A DNA stretch of 64,000 nt, taken from the NCBI RefSeq assembly GCF_040412425.1, contig NC_089781.1, positions 54,272,986 to 54,336,985 of the forward strand, read 5' to 3'. Source of the DNA: Macrobrachium rosenbergii. Lineage: Eukaryota; Arthropoda; Malacostraca; Decapoda; Palaemonidae. Of this stretch, positions 47,546-59,856 are shown piece by piece. Every line of letters starts with the position of its first letter. Positions within the stretch are counted from its first letter, which is position 1. A program made the position numbers and the translations under genes. The notes below the pieces were generated by a model. It worked only from the letters and a program-made list of their open reading frames with translations, had not been told where the DNA came from and did not search any database.

Positions 47546-47580
47546 TATATAGTTATATATATAATATATATATTATATAT
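47473..47580. repeat. (TA)n microsatellite adjoining the mariner
   Basis: About 32 TA units followed by imperfect ATATATA text. The mariner TA target lies at its edge. Confidence 0.95.
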
Positions 47581-48599
47581 ACATATACATTGTCATGAAC
47601 CGATTTTGGTTCTTGCAGATTGTTGATAAAATTTGGACTGTGGACTGTAGTCACTGGGAAGCCCAAAGATAGTTCAAAGGAGGAGGGAGTAAAGTAAACT
47701 ATCAAAATGCCTTAAACCGATTTATAAACATATTACACTGGTGAGTCAGGAATCAACCAACAACAATAAAAAAATTGGACCACCCAGTAAAAAAACATAA
47801 TAAACAATATAACAGTAGTCAATAAACCATAACAATAAATAATGCAACTGCAGTCAACAAACAGTAAATAGAGCCATACACTTGCTCAGTAACCCGGTAA
47901 TAATGTAGAAATAACCAGAGCCATATCTGCTCAGTCACTTTATCAATAGCCAAGAGCCACACTTGCTCAACAATAGTCACATCACAAACAACCAAAAGCC
48001 ACACTTGCTCAATATGAAAAATAACCAGTGCCACATCAGCTCAAAAACCTGAATAATGACCGATAAATCACATAATAACCAGAGCTGTAATTGCTCAGTC
48101 ACTTCATAAACAACAAACATCAATAACATCATAAATAAACATATGTTGAGATCACAGTCAACGTTCTCGAGGATGACCAGCAACTGCCACTGTGACATCG
48201 TCGAAAACCAAGACAAGACGGCAGGCAGGAACATCTCTGTAAAACACTTGATGATCACCACAGTGTTGATGCGACAGCTGCACTGCTGCCATAGAAGAGT
48301 GCCTCCTCTAAACTGGTGACCAAGGTTAAGCCATCACCTCATCCTTGGGGATTTGACTGATGTACTTCTTCATGAAATACGATGGCCAACAGATAACCAA
48401 CACTTGCTGTACCAGCCATCTCAAACTGCTAACTTGATGAGAACTGGCGCTGCTGCTGTGCTAATACTGACTGAAGGCCATGCTGATCCTGACTGAAAGT
48501 GAAAACAGCCAGGAGATAGATGTCGCCTTGGTACACCTAAAACGATAATAGGAGGGCAGGTAAAACAATCAGATATGTTAAACAAGGCTGTTTCAAATT
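47581..48599. repeat. Degenerate ~45-60 bp minisatellite within unassigned DNA
   Basis: Between about 47870 and 48120 the motif ATAACCAGAGCCACACTTGC-TCA recurs six or seven times with changes (AGAGCCATAC, AGAGCCATATC, AAGAGCCACAC, AAAAGCCACAC, CAGTGCCACATC, CAGAGCTGTA), each followed by (T)TGCTCA(G/A). The flanks (47590-47860 and 48130-48590) hold no recognised gene; the start TGTCATGAACCG could be an LTR end, but no partner was found. Confidence 0.6.
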
Positions 48600-49011
48600 A
48601 ACAAAATTATTTCAGACGACACCGATCGGAAGAAATATGCATCCAAACCAGCAGAATGGTCAATATTTGGAGGGTTTTTTTTATGAAAAACTCGATAATA
48701 AAAATGCAGGATTCGTTGTTTTCAAGACACCCAAAGGGTTAAAAGCAAGGTTTTTTATAATATTTGGGATGACTTGGTTCAATGTATATGACGGAAGAAA
48801 TTTCACATTCGCAGATTTTTTCTTAGAGCAATATTCACTAATTACTGATTTTTATTTTATTTTCATGACTAAATACGCTTTTTATGATAAAGGAATGATT
48901 TACTAATTTTCAAATATTAATATTAAGGTAACCACAGCAAAGTATCGATAAAAGTTAAATTAAAATCCTGTGAAATCATAAAACTGCATACTAATGTAAT
49001 CACTTCATTCA

Positions 49012-49012
<1 letters not shown>

Positions 49013-49090
<78 letters not shown>

Positions 49091-49183
49091 CTCGAGATTT
49101 AAGCAAGGCCAACTGCCCATATCTCTCTCTCCCCGAATAATTCATGAATAATTTCACTTTTGAGATTTAAATAAGGCCAACCG

Positions 49184-49263
<80 letters not shown>

Positions 49264-49327
49264 CTGCATATATCCTTCAAAGAAATATGGATTACTGTAT
49301 ATAAACATAAAAATATACTAAAATTCT

Positions 49328-49406
<79 letters not shown>
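49013..49406. repeat. Three (CT)n tracts in a repeated ~140-160 bp unit
   Basis: (CT)n at 49013-49088, 49187-49260 and 49331-49406. The last two are each followed by TGTACTGCATATATCCTTCA-AAGAAATAT(G/A)GATTACTG, a nearly exact duplication. The complement of that flank (CAGTAATCCATATTTCTTTG) matches the flank of the (GA)n tracts at 3370-3415. Confidence 0.93.
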
Positions 49407-49409
<3 letters not shown>

Positions 49410-49764
49410 CTGCATATATCCTTCAAAGAAATATAGATTACTGTATATAAACCTAAAAATATACCAAAATTCCATCATCGGTTGTGTTACAATTTTTTTA
49501 TTGCTTTGACGTAGGCTTTGTGAAGACACGATGTTGGCTCGAGGGATTAGAAGTAGCCAAAAACACAGCTCGTAGCAACCCCCTCTCTCCATGACGATAT
49601 GCTATTGGCCGGAAGGACTGAAAGTAGCTAATAACAACTTGGAACAACGTCCCCCTTTCGCCCTCCTTGGCGACATGCTATTGGCAGGAAGGGTGGGATT
49701 TTAACCAGCCACAAAGCTTGTACATCAAGGGCTTTGCATACACTAAAAGGAGGGTGAGTAGTAT

Positions 49765-49768
<4 letters not shown>

Positions 49769-49808
<40 letters not shown>

Positions 49809-49924
49809 ATAAGAGAGAGAGTGGCAGGACAAGAATTTTTTAACAAATTTGTGGGAGACAGTGAGGACTAACCACGTTTGTATTATAAATAAATGACTTG
49901 CCTAATAATAAGTGCTAATTTTCA

Positions 49925-49979
<55 letters not shown>

Positions 49980-50163
49980 TACTGTAATTACAACATTTAT
50001 GCATTTTTAAAGTAAATTATTTCAATTTTTAAACAAAGAAATATCACACCCTGTCTTTTGCCCAAAGCTTTGAAGCTATAGGGGAGGGTGGAACTGTCAA
50101 ATATATCAAATTACTTGACATTTTTATTTCTAGCCAAGGGTAGAAGATCAGTTTTTCCCTTCC

Positions 50164-50242
<79 letters not shown>

Positions 50243-50504
50243 ACCGAAAGGTAGAATGAGAAAAGGATAGATATATAAATAGATACTTAGTTCAGCCCTT
50301 CACTCTCTCAGGAAAAGATACTGTTAATTTGAGTCTCTTTACCTATGCACACTGTTTGTGTGTGTGTGTGTGTGTGTTTCATAGTGTTTTAAAAATGCAT
50401 AGTAAAGGTAGTAGTACATGTTTGGAAGAAAGAGAAAAAAATTTTTGTTGTCAGTTGCAGTAAAGAGAAATGGATTAACATTCTTTGAGAGATTAAAGAG
50501 ATAA

Positions 50505-50592
<88 letters not shown>

Positions 50593-50774
50593 AAATGGGT
50601 ACTAATGTTTGAGATGACTTTGAAATGATATTGATAATATAATTCCAAAGATTAATACAGTAGTAATAAGATAATAATTTAAGCTGCATTTGATGCAGGA
50701 TGATACTTGAAGTAAAAATGGGGGAGCAATGTAGTTCTGTGAAATTCCAAGTCTTTTCTGGTAAATAAGCAGTG

Positions 50775-50847
<73 letters not shown>
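49769..50847. repeat. Further microsatellites: (CT)n and (AAT)n
   Basis: (CT)n at 49769-49806, 50168-50238, 50508-50590 and 50777-50847; (AAT)n at about 49929-49978. Frames reading Arg-Glu or Ser-Leu repeats through them are not genes. Confidence 0.95.
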
Positions 50848-50849
<2 letters not shown>

Positions 50850-51064
50850 GGCCCCAAAACAACAGAATGGCAAAATTTTGGAGTTTTTTTTTTTTATGAA
50901 AGCCCCAATAAAAATGCAGGTTATGTCATTTGCAAGATACCCAAAAGATACTCAAAGGATTGAAAGTAAGGTTTTCTTACAATTTTCTATGATTATTTTG
51001 GTTTACGACGATTTTCTTCGTAGAAACGGAACCTCCAGTGTAAACTGGAGACTGCCTGTATAGA

Positions 51065-51067
<3 letters not shown>

Positions 51068-51152
<85 letters not shown>
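51068..51152. repeat. (TA)n microsatellite
   Basis: About 42 TA units immediately outside the end of the element at 51063, consistent with that element having used a TA target. Confidence 0.97.
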
Positions 51153-51853
<701 letters not shown>

Positions 51854-51889
51854 GATGATTATTATCACTTTTGTATATGATTCATTTAT

Positions 51890-52180
51890 CACACATTACC
51901 ACAGGTGAAAAATAAGAAACGGGGTGTAGGTCCTGACCCTTTCGACTTTATTTCCAAGCCATTGACCCAAGGACTGATACAGAGTGTGAGAAGACAAATA
52001 TATATACTACAAGAACAGTACTGATTGAACATACACAACCGTTAGAGCCTACATATCCCCACTCAGGTCGGTGTCGAGGTAGGAGTGGCCTTTAAAACTC
52101 ATTTGGCTAAAAATCACAATAGACTCTCACGGGACATTGCTGATAAACAGACCATACCCCACCTCAGATCCACACCTGGC
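51890..52180 (+). repeat. Left pseudo-LTR of the Penelope-like element
   Basis: Inverted match to 54105-54392 at high identity across nearly the whole length, including CAATAGACTCTCA(C/G)GGGACA. It also contains a fragment of the element's own N-terminal coding region, as is usual for 5' pLTRs. Confidence 0.88.
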
Positions 52181-52299
52181 AGGTGTCATGGAGGCACTTG
52201 GAAACTCATTAACATTACTTTCCCTCCTTGTACTGTGTTTACAAATTTGATAATCCTATTTTCATACATCTCTACTGCCTACCTTAAAGTTTAAACAAT

Positions 52300-54196
52300 T
52301 TACAAATTTCTTTTGATATTAAAGGATCAAGTTTATACATCCCTTGACTGATATTCATATTATGGTTGTAACTTTCTTTTATAAAGCTAGATTCATGATG
52401 TTCCTTTCCAGTGCATTATTAGAATATACAATCTTTTTTTGCCCCTTCCCAGTTGATAGCATGATTGTTCTCACTAACATGTACAAATATACCACTGTTC
52501 CCTTGTGCATATCTCACACATTTCTTATGCTGTTCAATTCTTTTTTTCCAGTGCTTTCCCACTTTGGCCAATATAAAAGTTGTCACAAGACTTACACGGA
52601 ATTTTATATACACACCCTTTAGTATTATCTGGGGAGTTCTTGATAAGTACATTTTCATTGTTGTATTGTTCTTAAATTGTAACATTAACACCAAAATTCT
52701 TAAGAAGATGAGGGATATCTTTCATATTATTATTATAAGGCAAAACAAGCAAATTTTTGTGTTGTAAGGTTCTTTCTGGTTTTGATACATAGTCTTTTTG
52801 CCGGTCTTCAAATGCACTGTTTAATACACTATCAGGATATTTCAATTTCTTGCCTGCATTCCTAATCTTATCTATTTCATCATCAATATATTCAGAGCTA
52901 CATACCTATAATGCTCTTAAAAACATAGATGAAAACACTGACTTTTAACCTTATTGCTTTGTCCCGAATAGAAATGCATATAGGAAGAAATATTAGTGGG
53001 TTTTCTATACACACTATATTTAAACCCACCACTATTTCTTCGTATGAGGACATCCAAAAACGGTAAGCACCCATCATTTTCCATTTCCATCGTGAATTTA
53101 ATTGATGGTACTAATTGATTTAACTTGGCAAAAAGTTTTTTACATCTTGGTTCCTGGCCATGCACAAATTATGTCGTCAACATACCTAAACCATGTTACA
53201 TTACATGGGATTATGTTGTTTAAATATCTTCTTTTCAAAGAATTCCATATATAAGTTACTTAACACTGGGGATAGAGGGTTTCCCATTGCCATACCAAAA
53301 TTTTTTTGTGAGTAAAATTTACCATTAAATTCAAATTTACAATCTTTTACACATAATTTAATCAGTTCAATTAAAGTACTTTTAGAAAATGGGATACCCA
53401 GCTGTGTGTTCTCTAACAATTCAGATAAAAACGCCATCAGATCATCTATTGGCACCTTTGTGAATAGTGATACAACATCAAAACTTTAACAAGCCTGGAT
53501 TCACTATTAATCTCTACACTATTTAGTTTATTTATCAGGTCCACATTATTCTTGATATTTGCATTTGAGATGGTAAAAGAAATGGGTTGAGAATATCTAC
53601 TAAGTACTTTACTAGCTTGTATGATGGGAACCAACTGAACTGATAATTGGCCTGGCAGGAAAGTTTGCTTTGTGAGTTTTATTGTACCATACATGTATGG
53701 TAGCGATGGAGAGGTCACACACAACTTCTTTATAAGGCTTTCGTTACCTTTTAACAGGTTTTTCACTTTCTTTTGAAACCACTATTCACATTGTCTATCA
53801 GGTTCTTATTTAATTCTTTATATGTGTTATCATCACCTAAAAGATTTTGCATTTTTCTATATATTCACTTTTATTTAAAATTACAAGAGCGCCTGATTTA
53901 TCTGCTTTTGTCATGTGTATATTTTTATCTTTTTTCAGTTCATTGATAGCAACCATAAATCTTTTGGGGACGTTTGTGGTGTCTGATTTTTTCATGCTTC
54001 CATAGATCACTCCCTTAACCATGTTCACTTCTTCATTCGTTAAATCACTATATTTTTCCAAATTACACAGTCTTTTAGTTATTTGCACACTGTTCCTTCC
54101 GCCAGGATCTGAGGTGGGGTATGGTCTGTTTATCAGCAATGTCCCCTGAGAGTCTATTGTGATTTTTAGCCAAATGAGTTTTAAAGGCCACCACAT
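52300..54196 (-). pseudogene. Penelope-type reverse transcriptase with decayed GIY-YIG endonuclease
   Basis: RT blocks in order on the - strand: MTKADKSGALVILNKSEYIE (about 53900), SLPYMYGTIKLTK (about 53710), FDVVSLFTKVPIDDLMAFL (motif A, about 53480), FYSQKNFGMAMGNPLSPVLS (about 53300) and WFRYVDDIICAW with the catalytic YVDD (53173-53184), then GCLPFLDVLIRRN (about 53060). The downstream part (52694-52419) contains [10 protein letters not shown]...[17 protein letters not shown] and NNHAINWEGA, the layout of the GIY-YIG domain of Penelope elements, although the GVY-YIG core itself is corrupted. At least four frame breaks (about 53770, 53480, 53200, 52900). Inactive. Confidence 0.85.
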
Positions 54197-54392
54197 CTAC
54201 CTTGACACCGACCTGAGTGGGGATATGTAGGCTCTAACCGTTGTGTATGTTTTCAGTACTGTTCTTGTAGTATATTTATTTGTGACTTCTCACACTCTGT
54301 AAAGTCCTTCGTCAAAGGCTTTTTAATAAAGTTTTAAAACCGGTCAGGACCTGTCACCCATTGTTTCTTATTTTTTCACCTGTGCATAATGT
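54105..54392 (-). repeat. Right pseudo-LTR of the Penelope-like element (inverted)
   Basis: Inverted copy of 51890-52180; the 5' coding region of the RT protein begins inside it. Confidence 0.88.
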
Positions 54393-54396
54393 GTGA

Positions 54397-54426
54397 TATA
54401 TATATATATATATATATATGTTTTGT

Positions 54427-54463
<37 letters not shown>

Positions 54464-54491
54464 TGTTTTGACCTATATATATATATATATT
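54397..54491. repeat. (TA)n tracts outside the right pseudo-LTR
   Basis: TA runs at 54397-54419, 54432-54459 and 54474-54490 separated by short GTTTTGTATTGT-like text. Confidence 0.95.
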
Positions 54492-55821
54492 CCATTTGTC
54501 CCTTTAGCCCATTAGCTAGAAAATCAAATTTAATGGCGACTGGAGGTGGGATGAACTTATGTAGGCCTACCCCCCCATATCACCTGATTTGGGGGAAACG
54601 TACCGACCTCTTAGCCCCAGCATTGTACGATGTTTGGGGGGTTAGAAAGCCGTTAGGGACAAAAGGAACAGTCAGGGCTGTAAGTGGGCTATTATGATGA
54701 CCCTTAAAAGACTTAGCTATAAGACCTATTTCCCAATGACCTTTGGCTGGCTGTGGACTGCTTTCAGATCGACTGATGTCCTGTGCTCAACCCCCACAAA
54801 AAATTGAATGAGACGCCCCGGGACCTGGCCGCTCACATGCACTCCGTCACAGAACGCCAATGCACCAAGTTGGTGTGGCCCTTCTTCTTTTTAAGTTGGC
54901 ATGGATCACGAGACTCCTACGGCCGAAATTCGTCTTTTGCAATGAGCCCAGTGCACAGAAGGAATAGGTATGTCTGGAAGCACTCAGACTAATGCCAGTA
55001 TCTTTCTCTCCTTGTGAATTTCTCTCCGTTTTCAGTATTTCCAACTTTACATTCTCCTAAACAAAGCCCCCCTTTGTTCAGTCAGACTTAGAAAGCCCAT
55101 TTGCTCCTCATGACTGGTCCCAAGCTCAAATTAAATTAGTTCAGTGATCATAATTAGAACATTTCCCCATAGTGGTACCATGTGCTAATTAAATCTAATT
55201 GATCACTTCCTCCATGGTGCATAAGTAATTTCATGTGAGAGAAAATCATTGGATTTGAATGCTAACCTGGAATTCTCTTCCAGAATCCTGTTATCTGGCT
55301 CTTCAAGCAGTCTCCCCCTGCCTTGTGAACCAAAATAGCTTAGACATATAACTGCCATCCTGCCACGTGCAAGAGTCTTCTGATTTCACAGTCCTGGGAC
55401 ACTAGACAGTTCCCCCCTTAGGAATCCAGTTGCGTTAACAACCAAAAATCTTTTAACCAGTCCTCATTAGTCATTAGAGTGTCGAACTATTTCGGGGCGG
55501 TAGCCTTTTCAGATTCAGCGATTTGCTATGCAGTGTCTAGCTTTTATTGCACCTTGTATGTGCTAGCTTGCTACTCAGTCAGCCCTTAAATATTAATTTC
55601 CTGATTACTTCATTTGTAAATAAATTCAGTTTAAAGCATTTAATGGTTATAATTTACCAAGGTGATTTTCAATTCTCTGTTTACTTAGTTGTGATATCAA
55701 GGTAAGTCAGTTTATTCATTACAGTTATCGCTTACATTCTGAGTACTTTGTGTTGGTCTTCAAGGCAGTTAGTTAAAAAATAAAAATAAATTTTCATTCT
55801 TCCAACTGGCCTCAGAATGTA
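54492..55821. other. No recognisable gene
   Basis: Moderately complex DNA with a few frames under 105 codons and no recognised domain. It could include the body of an unrecognised repeat. Nothing further can be supported. Confidence 0.4.
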
Positions 55822-56500
<679 letters not shown>

Positions 56501-56807
56501 ACATCAGCTGCTCGTGGGTTATCGCGGGTTGAGAACTAGAACCACCCCATCTGCAGCTGAACAAAAACCCCTCGTGGTGCAAAGAGCGACCTAATATTTA
56601 TTTTATTATTTACTGTATATGTATATATTTTAAGGCTTTTTAAACCCTCCCCACACTCTTATAAACCTTTCCCACACTGTTATTAACCGTTCCCACATTG
56701 TTATAAACACATCCTATGTACTTAAACACTTTCCATACTCATAAACCTACATAATAGTTCACTGAACAGGGCATCAACAGTGATGAAAATTCTCTTGCGT
56801 ATGTACA
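56501..56807. other. Unassigned DNA with short CCACAC-TTATAAAC repeats
   Basis: At about 56645-56710 the phrase CCCACACT(C/G)TTAT(A/T)AACC occurs three to four times in tandem. No gene. Confidence 0.5.
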
Positions 56808-57199
56808 TGTTACAATGGTCCCCGCTCAACAGGTTCTCTATGATGATCATCCCGCTTTCTGTGGTGTCTTCACAGCCGACCTAAGGTCGCACGTACACAA
56901 TCTTATTTTAATTTTTGTGAATTGTATATTTATTACCTGTTCATTTGCCCTTGAACCACGTTTATGTGTCAGAGTATTTTTATGTCCAATCAGCTATTGT
57001 TAATCATCATGTTTTCTGTATGTACCTGTCCTGTTTTGTGTAGAGAAATAGTTTGACCTCAGGTCACTTTTCTTTTTGTACTTCCCATTTTTTCAAGCTC
57101 ATATGCAGATGTCGTGCCACGTCACGCTTTTTAAACATTCTTACATCAATAAACCAGCAGTACTTGTCTTCCTGCTCATTATTTCGCACCTCTCTCACA
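56808..57199 (+). mobile_element. Possible solo LTR
   Basis: About 390 bp beginning TGTTACAATGGTCCCCGCTC and ending TCTCTCACA, i.e. TG...CA termini. A polyadenylation signal AATAAA lies at about 57148, shortly before the end, followed by a T/G-rich stretch. No flanking duplication or internal coding region was found, so the call is weak. Confidence 0.35.
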
Positions 57200-57314
57200 C
57201 TACCGAAAGAATTAGGAAAATAATTTTTTAGTTGCTAAAAGAGACAAATTTATTAATGGAATTATCATTTTTAATTTTGTGTATAAAAGTTTATAACACA
57301 GTAATTCATATTTC

Positions 57315-57411
<97 letters not shown>

Positions 57412-57728
57412 TGGTGTTACTACGTATAAACGAAGTGTAAGCAGTAGCTTGGGACAAGACTGTCTTAACTTGACAAGCTGGGGATGAGAGAGTATACAGT
57501 AACCTTGAGTTGCTTACATATGAAATTCGGATTTGGAATATTTTTATGGTGATTAGAGATGAAACATCAACAGTGATGAAATCTCTTGTGTACTGTTATA
57601 TGTGTAGCCTAATAATCATTGAGTCAACTACTAAACTTGTAATGAAGCACGGTTCAGTAAATCAGAGAAAGAAAAAAACATGGCAACACATACCTACAGT
57701 GAAAACAGTTACAGATGTAGGGACAATA
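57200..57728 (+). repeat. (GA)n-bearing repeat, second + strand copy
   Basis: CACAGTAATTCATATTTCA precedes (GA)n at 57317-57407. After it, TTTTTATGGTGATTAGAGAT-GAAACATCAACAGTGAT (57544-57580) and following text match 3145-3300 closely. The order of segments differs from 2560-3480, as in a rearranged or tandem repeat family. It is cut on the right by the start of DIRS-4. Confidence 0.8.
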
Positions 57729-57730
57729 GT

Positions 57731-58040
57731 TTTTTTGAGTTCAGTCCCGTGTCAGCTGGTGAAATTCCATTACAGCACGAATTTCTAGGTATAACAATTG
57801 CTAGATATACCAGAGAAAAGAGCTTTCAGGAAAGCTGGGGTTACTACCCCAGTCGAGCTGTTTTCTAGGAAGGCGTCGGTATAAAGAATTTTGAGTGAAA
57901 TACCACTACCACGGAAACCTACTTAAAGATCTCTCCCTACCAAAATCCCGGAACAGAGCGGTGAGCCGTTACAGCCCCGCACTCAACACCCGCCAGGATT
58001 TTAGACACCAGCGCCACCTACCTTATTCCATTTTCTAGCA
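57731..58040 (+). repeat. DIRS-4 left terminal repeat
   Basis: Homologous to the complement of 40935-41252: ATATACCAGAGAAAAGAGCT, GCTGGGGTTACTACCCC, GGCGTCGGTATA and CCAGCGCCACCTA. It is followed at 58105 by an ATG (MASSSFTISKLSTIFLWGF) shared with DIRS-3. Confidence 0.85.
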
Positions 58041-58104
58041 CGTGATATCTGTTTCTTTTGTGTGCTCGTCTCTCTTTATTTGGATTTTTTTAAAAGCATC
58101 TACG

Positions 58105-59856
58105 ATGGCATCGAGCAGCTTTACCATCTCTAAGTTAAGTACCATCTTCTTGTGGGGTTTTGTTCTATTTTTTGGCTGTTTTGGTCTCGTATTTTCATAA
58201 ATATTGAGATCTTATTATGACGCCACGGCGTCCCCCGCCAGCCATGTCGATCGATGGTATACTCCTCTGTTCTTTTCGGTTGGAGTTGTCTCCTCGAATC
58301 GTTATAGATAGATTTTGACCCTTGGTTCCCTTCCTGGTGGTTCCTTGCAGTGGCTCCCCCTTTTTGTTTACTGAAATTACATTTCATTGGCCTATCGGCC
58401 TTTGTTAGGTGATGCCCCGTCCAAGTACCCCAGGTTGGGTTCCTTTTTATTTTTGGTCTCAAACAAGGCTAATTATTTTATGCTTGAGATGGTGCTCTCT
58501 TTTATTTTTTTTAGTTTATTTATTTTAATTGTTTTAATTTTTGTTGTTTACCTCTGGGTGGTATCAGCAGCCTCAGATCTAACCGCTTCCCGAGGTAGGC
58601 TACGCTCCCTATTGAGCACATTTTGGTTCTGTTCTTTATGTGTGATGGTTATTTTGTGGTGTAGGCTTGTTTGCTTCCATCCCCTTGCCCTAAATGGGAG
58701 ATCAGGTTGAGGGAGTTTTGTTGCTGTTTCCTCCGGGGTCGTTTTTGGTGGGCAGAGTGAGCCCAGAGTTCTCTCTTCCTCCATTTGGGGAATCGAGTTC
58801 TTTGGATGTGTTTCCTCTAGGCTAGTCGCCTCCTTGCCCCCCATTCTCGATCCCGGTTGGCTCTCGGCACAAAAATTTCTCTCCCTGTTGCTTCCTCCTC
58901 CCTTCTGCACTCCTCCTTTTTCCTAGCCTATACTAGGTTAGGTCCATATTAGGCTTCGCCTAGGAAGGAGTCGGGCTTGGGGGGAGATGTTTCTCCTAGT
59001 AGTAGGCTACCCTTCCAAGTTTCATTTTTCTTGGAGGGATGGATGCAGTTGAGCGGGTGATATGTTTCTCCCTGTCTCCTGTTCCCTTCCTGGTAGCCTA
59101 CTTCTCTCCCCTCCTCCACCCCCTCCCCCCCCCCAGCCTTGCTCTACTCTGCCTGCGGGTGACACTAGATGGCGTTTTCTCCGAGTTCAGGGACTTCTCC
59201 TATTGGTAGAGGGATTCGCTCCTCCCATACCGTCCCCGAGCTTCGCTGTGTTGGGGTTGGTGGTTTGTTTGCTCGAACGTGTTCGAGTCACTATCCATAC
59301 CTCTCGTCTCCCCCGTCGGGTTACGTAGGTAGGCTAAAATATATTGCTTGTCTTATGTTATGAACATACGAGCATTATGCCTATGCCCGTCTTGTTTCTC
59401 CGGCGGGGGAGTAAGGGCGGAAGGTTTTACATCATCATATAGAGGAGCGGATCCCTCCGGTCTCTATGGAGTGTTTACCATCACTTGTTATTGTTATTAT
59501 TATTATTATTTATTATTATTTTTCATATTTTAGATAAATCTGTTTATCTACAGGAGTACGCTCCTTTATTTATTTTATATATAGAACGTGAGTCCGGTCC
59601 TATACCTTATGGGCTCCAGTTTTATTTTTTCTGGCAGCCCTTATGGTTAGTTCCTGGTTTCTCTTTCCTTCATTCCCGGAGTCCTCCGGGTCTGAAAACC
59701 CTTTACCTTCCACTCTGTGCATTTAGAGCTTATTGGCCCAGTTTATGATAAGGGAGTTCTTCTCCGCCGGAGTATTCCGGTTGTAGTTGAGTTTCCTGGC
59801 CTTGCCGAGCTTTAGATTGCTTAGGGTGAGAGGTTCATGTACTTTTCTACTTACAG
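58105..59856 (+). other. DIRS-4 leader with putative first exon and intron
   Basis: After the shared short peptide start at 58105 there is no supported coding sequence until the acceptor at 59851-59856. A long intron or leader is inferred from the parallel arrangement in DIRS-3. Contains a pyrimidine-rich stretch at about 59100-59150 and (ATT)n at about 59492-59518. Confidence 0.45.

Larger units (their letters stand above)
48600..51063 (-). mobile_element. (GA)n-rich non-autonomous element, inverted relative of 23611-25499
   Basis: Read in reverse, 51063 begins ACAGGCAGTCTCCAGTTTAC, a terminus typical of a TA-flanked TIR element. The interior then follows the order of 23750-25420: a CATCAAATGCAGCTTAAATT phrase (about 50690), TATCATTTCAAAGTCATCTC (about 50630), and (at 48790-48930) the complement of TGAATATT...TTTAGTCATGAAAATAA. 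A ~150 bp segment is present twice in the same direction (48640-48800 and 50865-51010). Seven (CT)n tracts and an (AAT)n tract fill the rest. No transposase. Confidence 0.65.

Noticed and set aside
47870..48120. Regularly spaced repeats reminiscent of a CRISPR array
   Set aside because: Repeats are diverged, spacers are not distinct, and the setting is clearly eukaryotic.
48923..50873. Open frames of alternating Arg-Glu or Ser-Leu (also at 23810-24082 and 57212-57457)
   Set aside because: Translations of (GA)n/(CT)n tracts; no protein-coding evidence outside the repeat.
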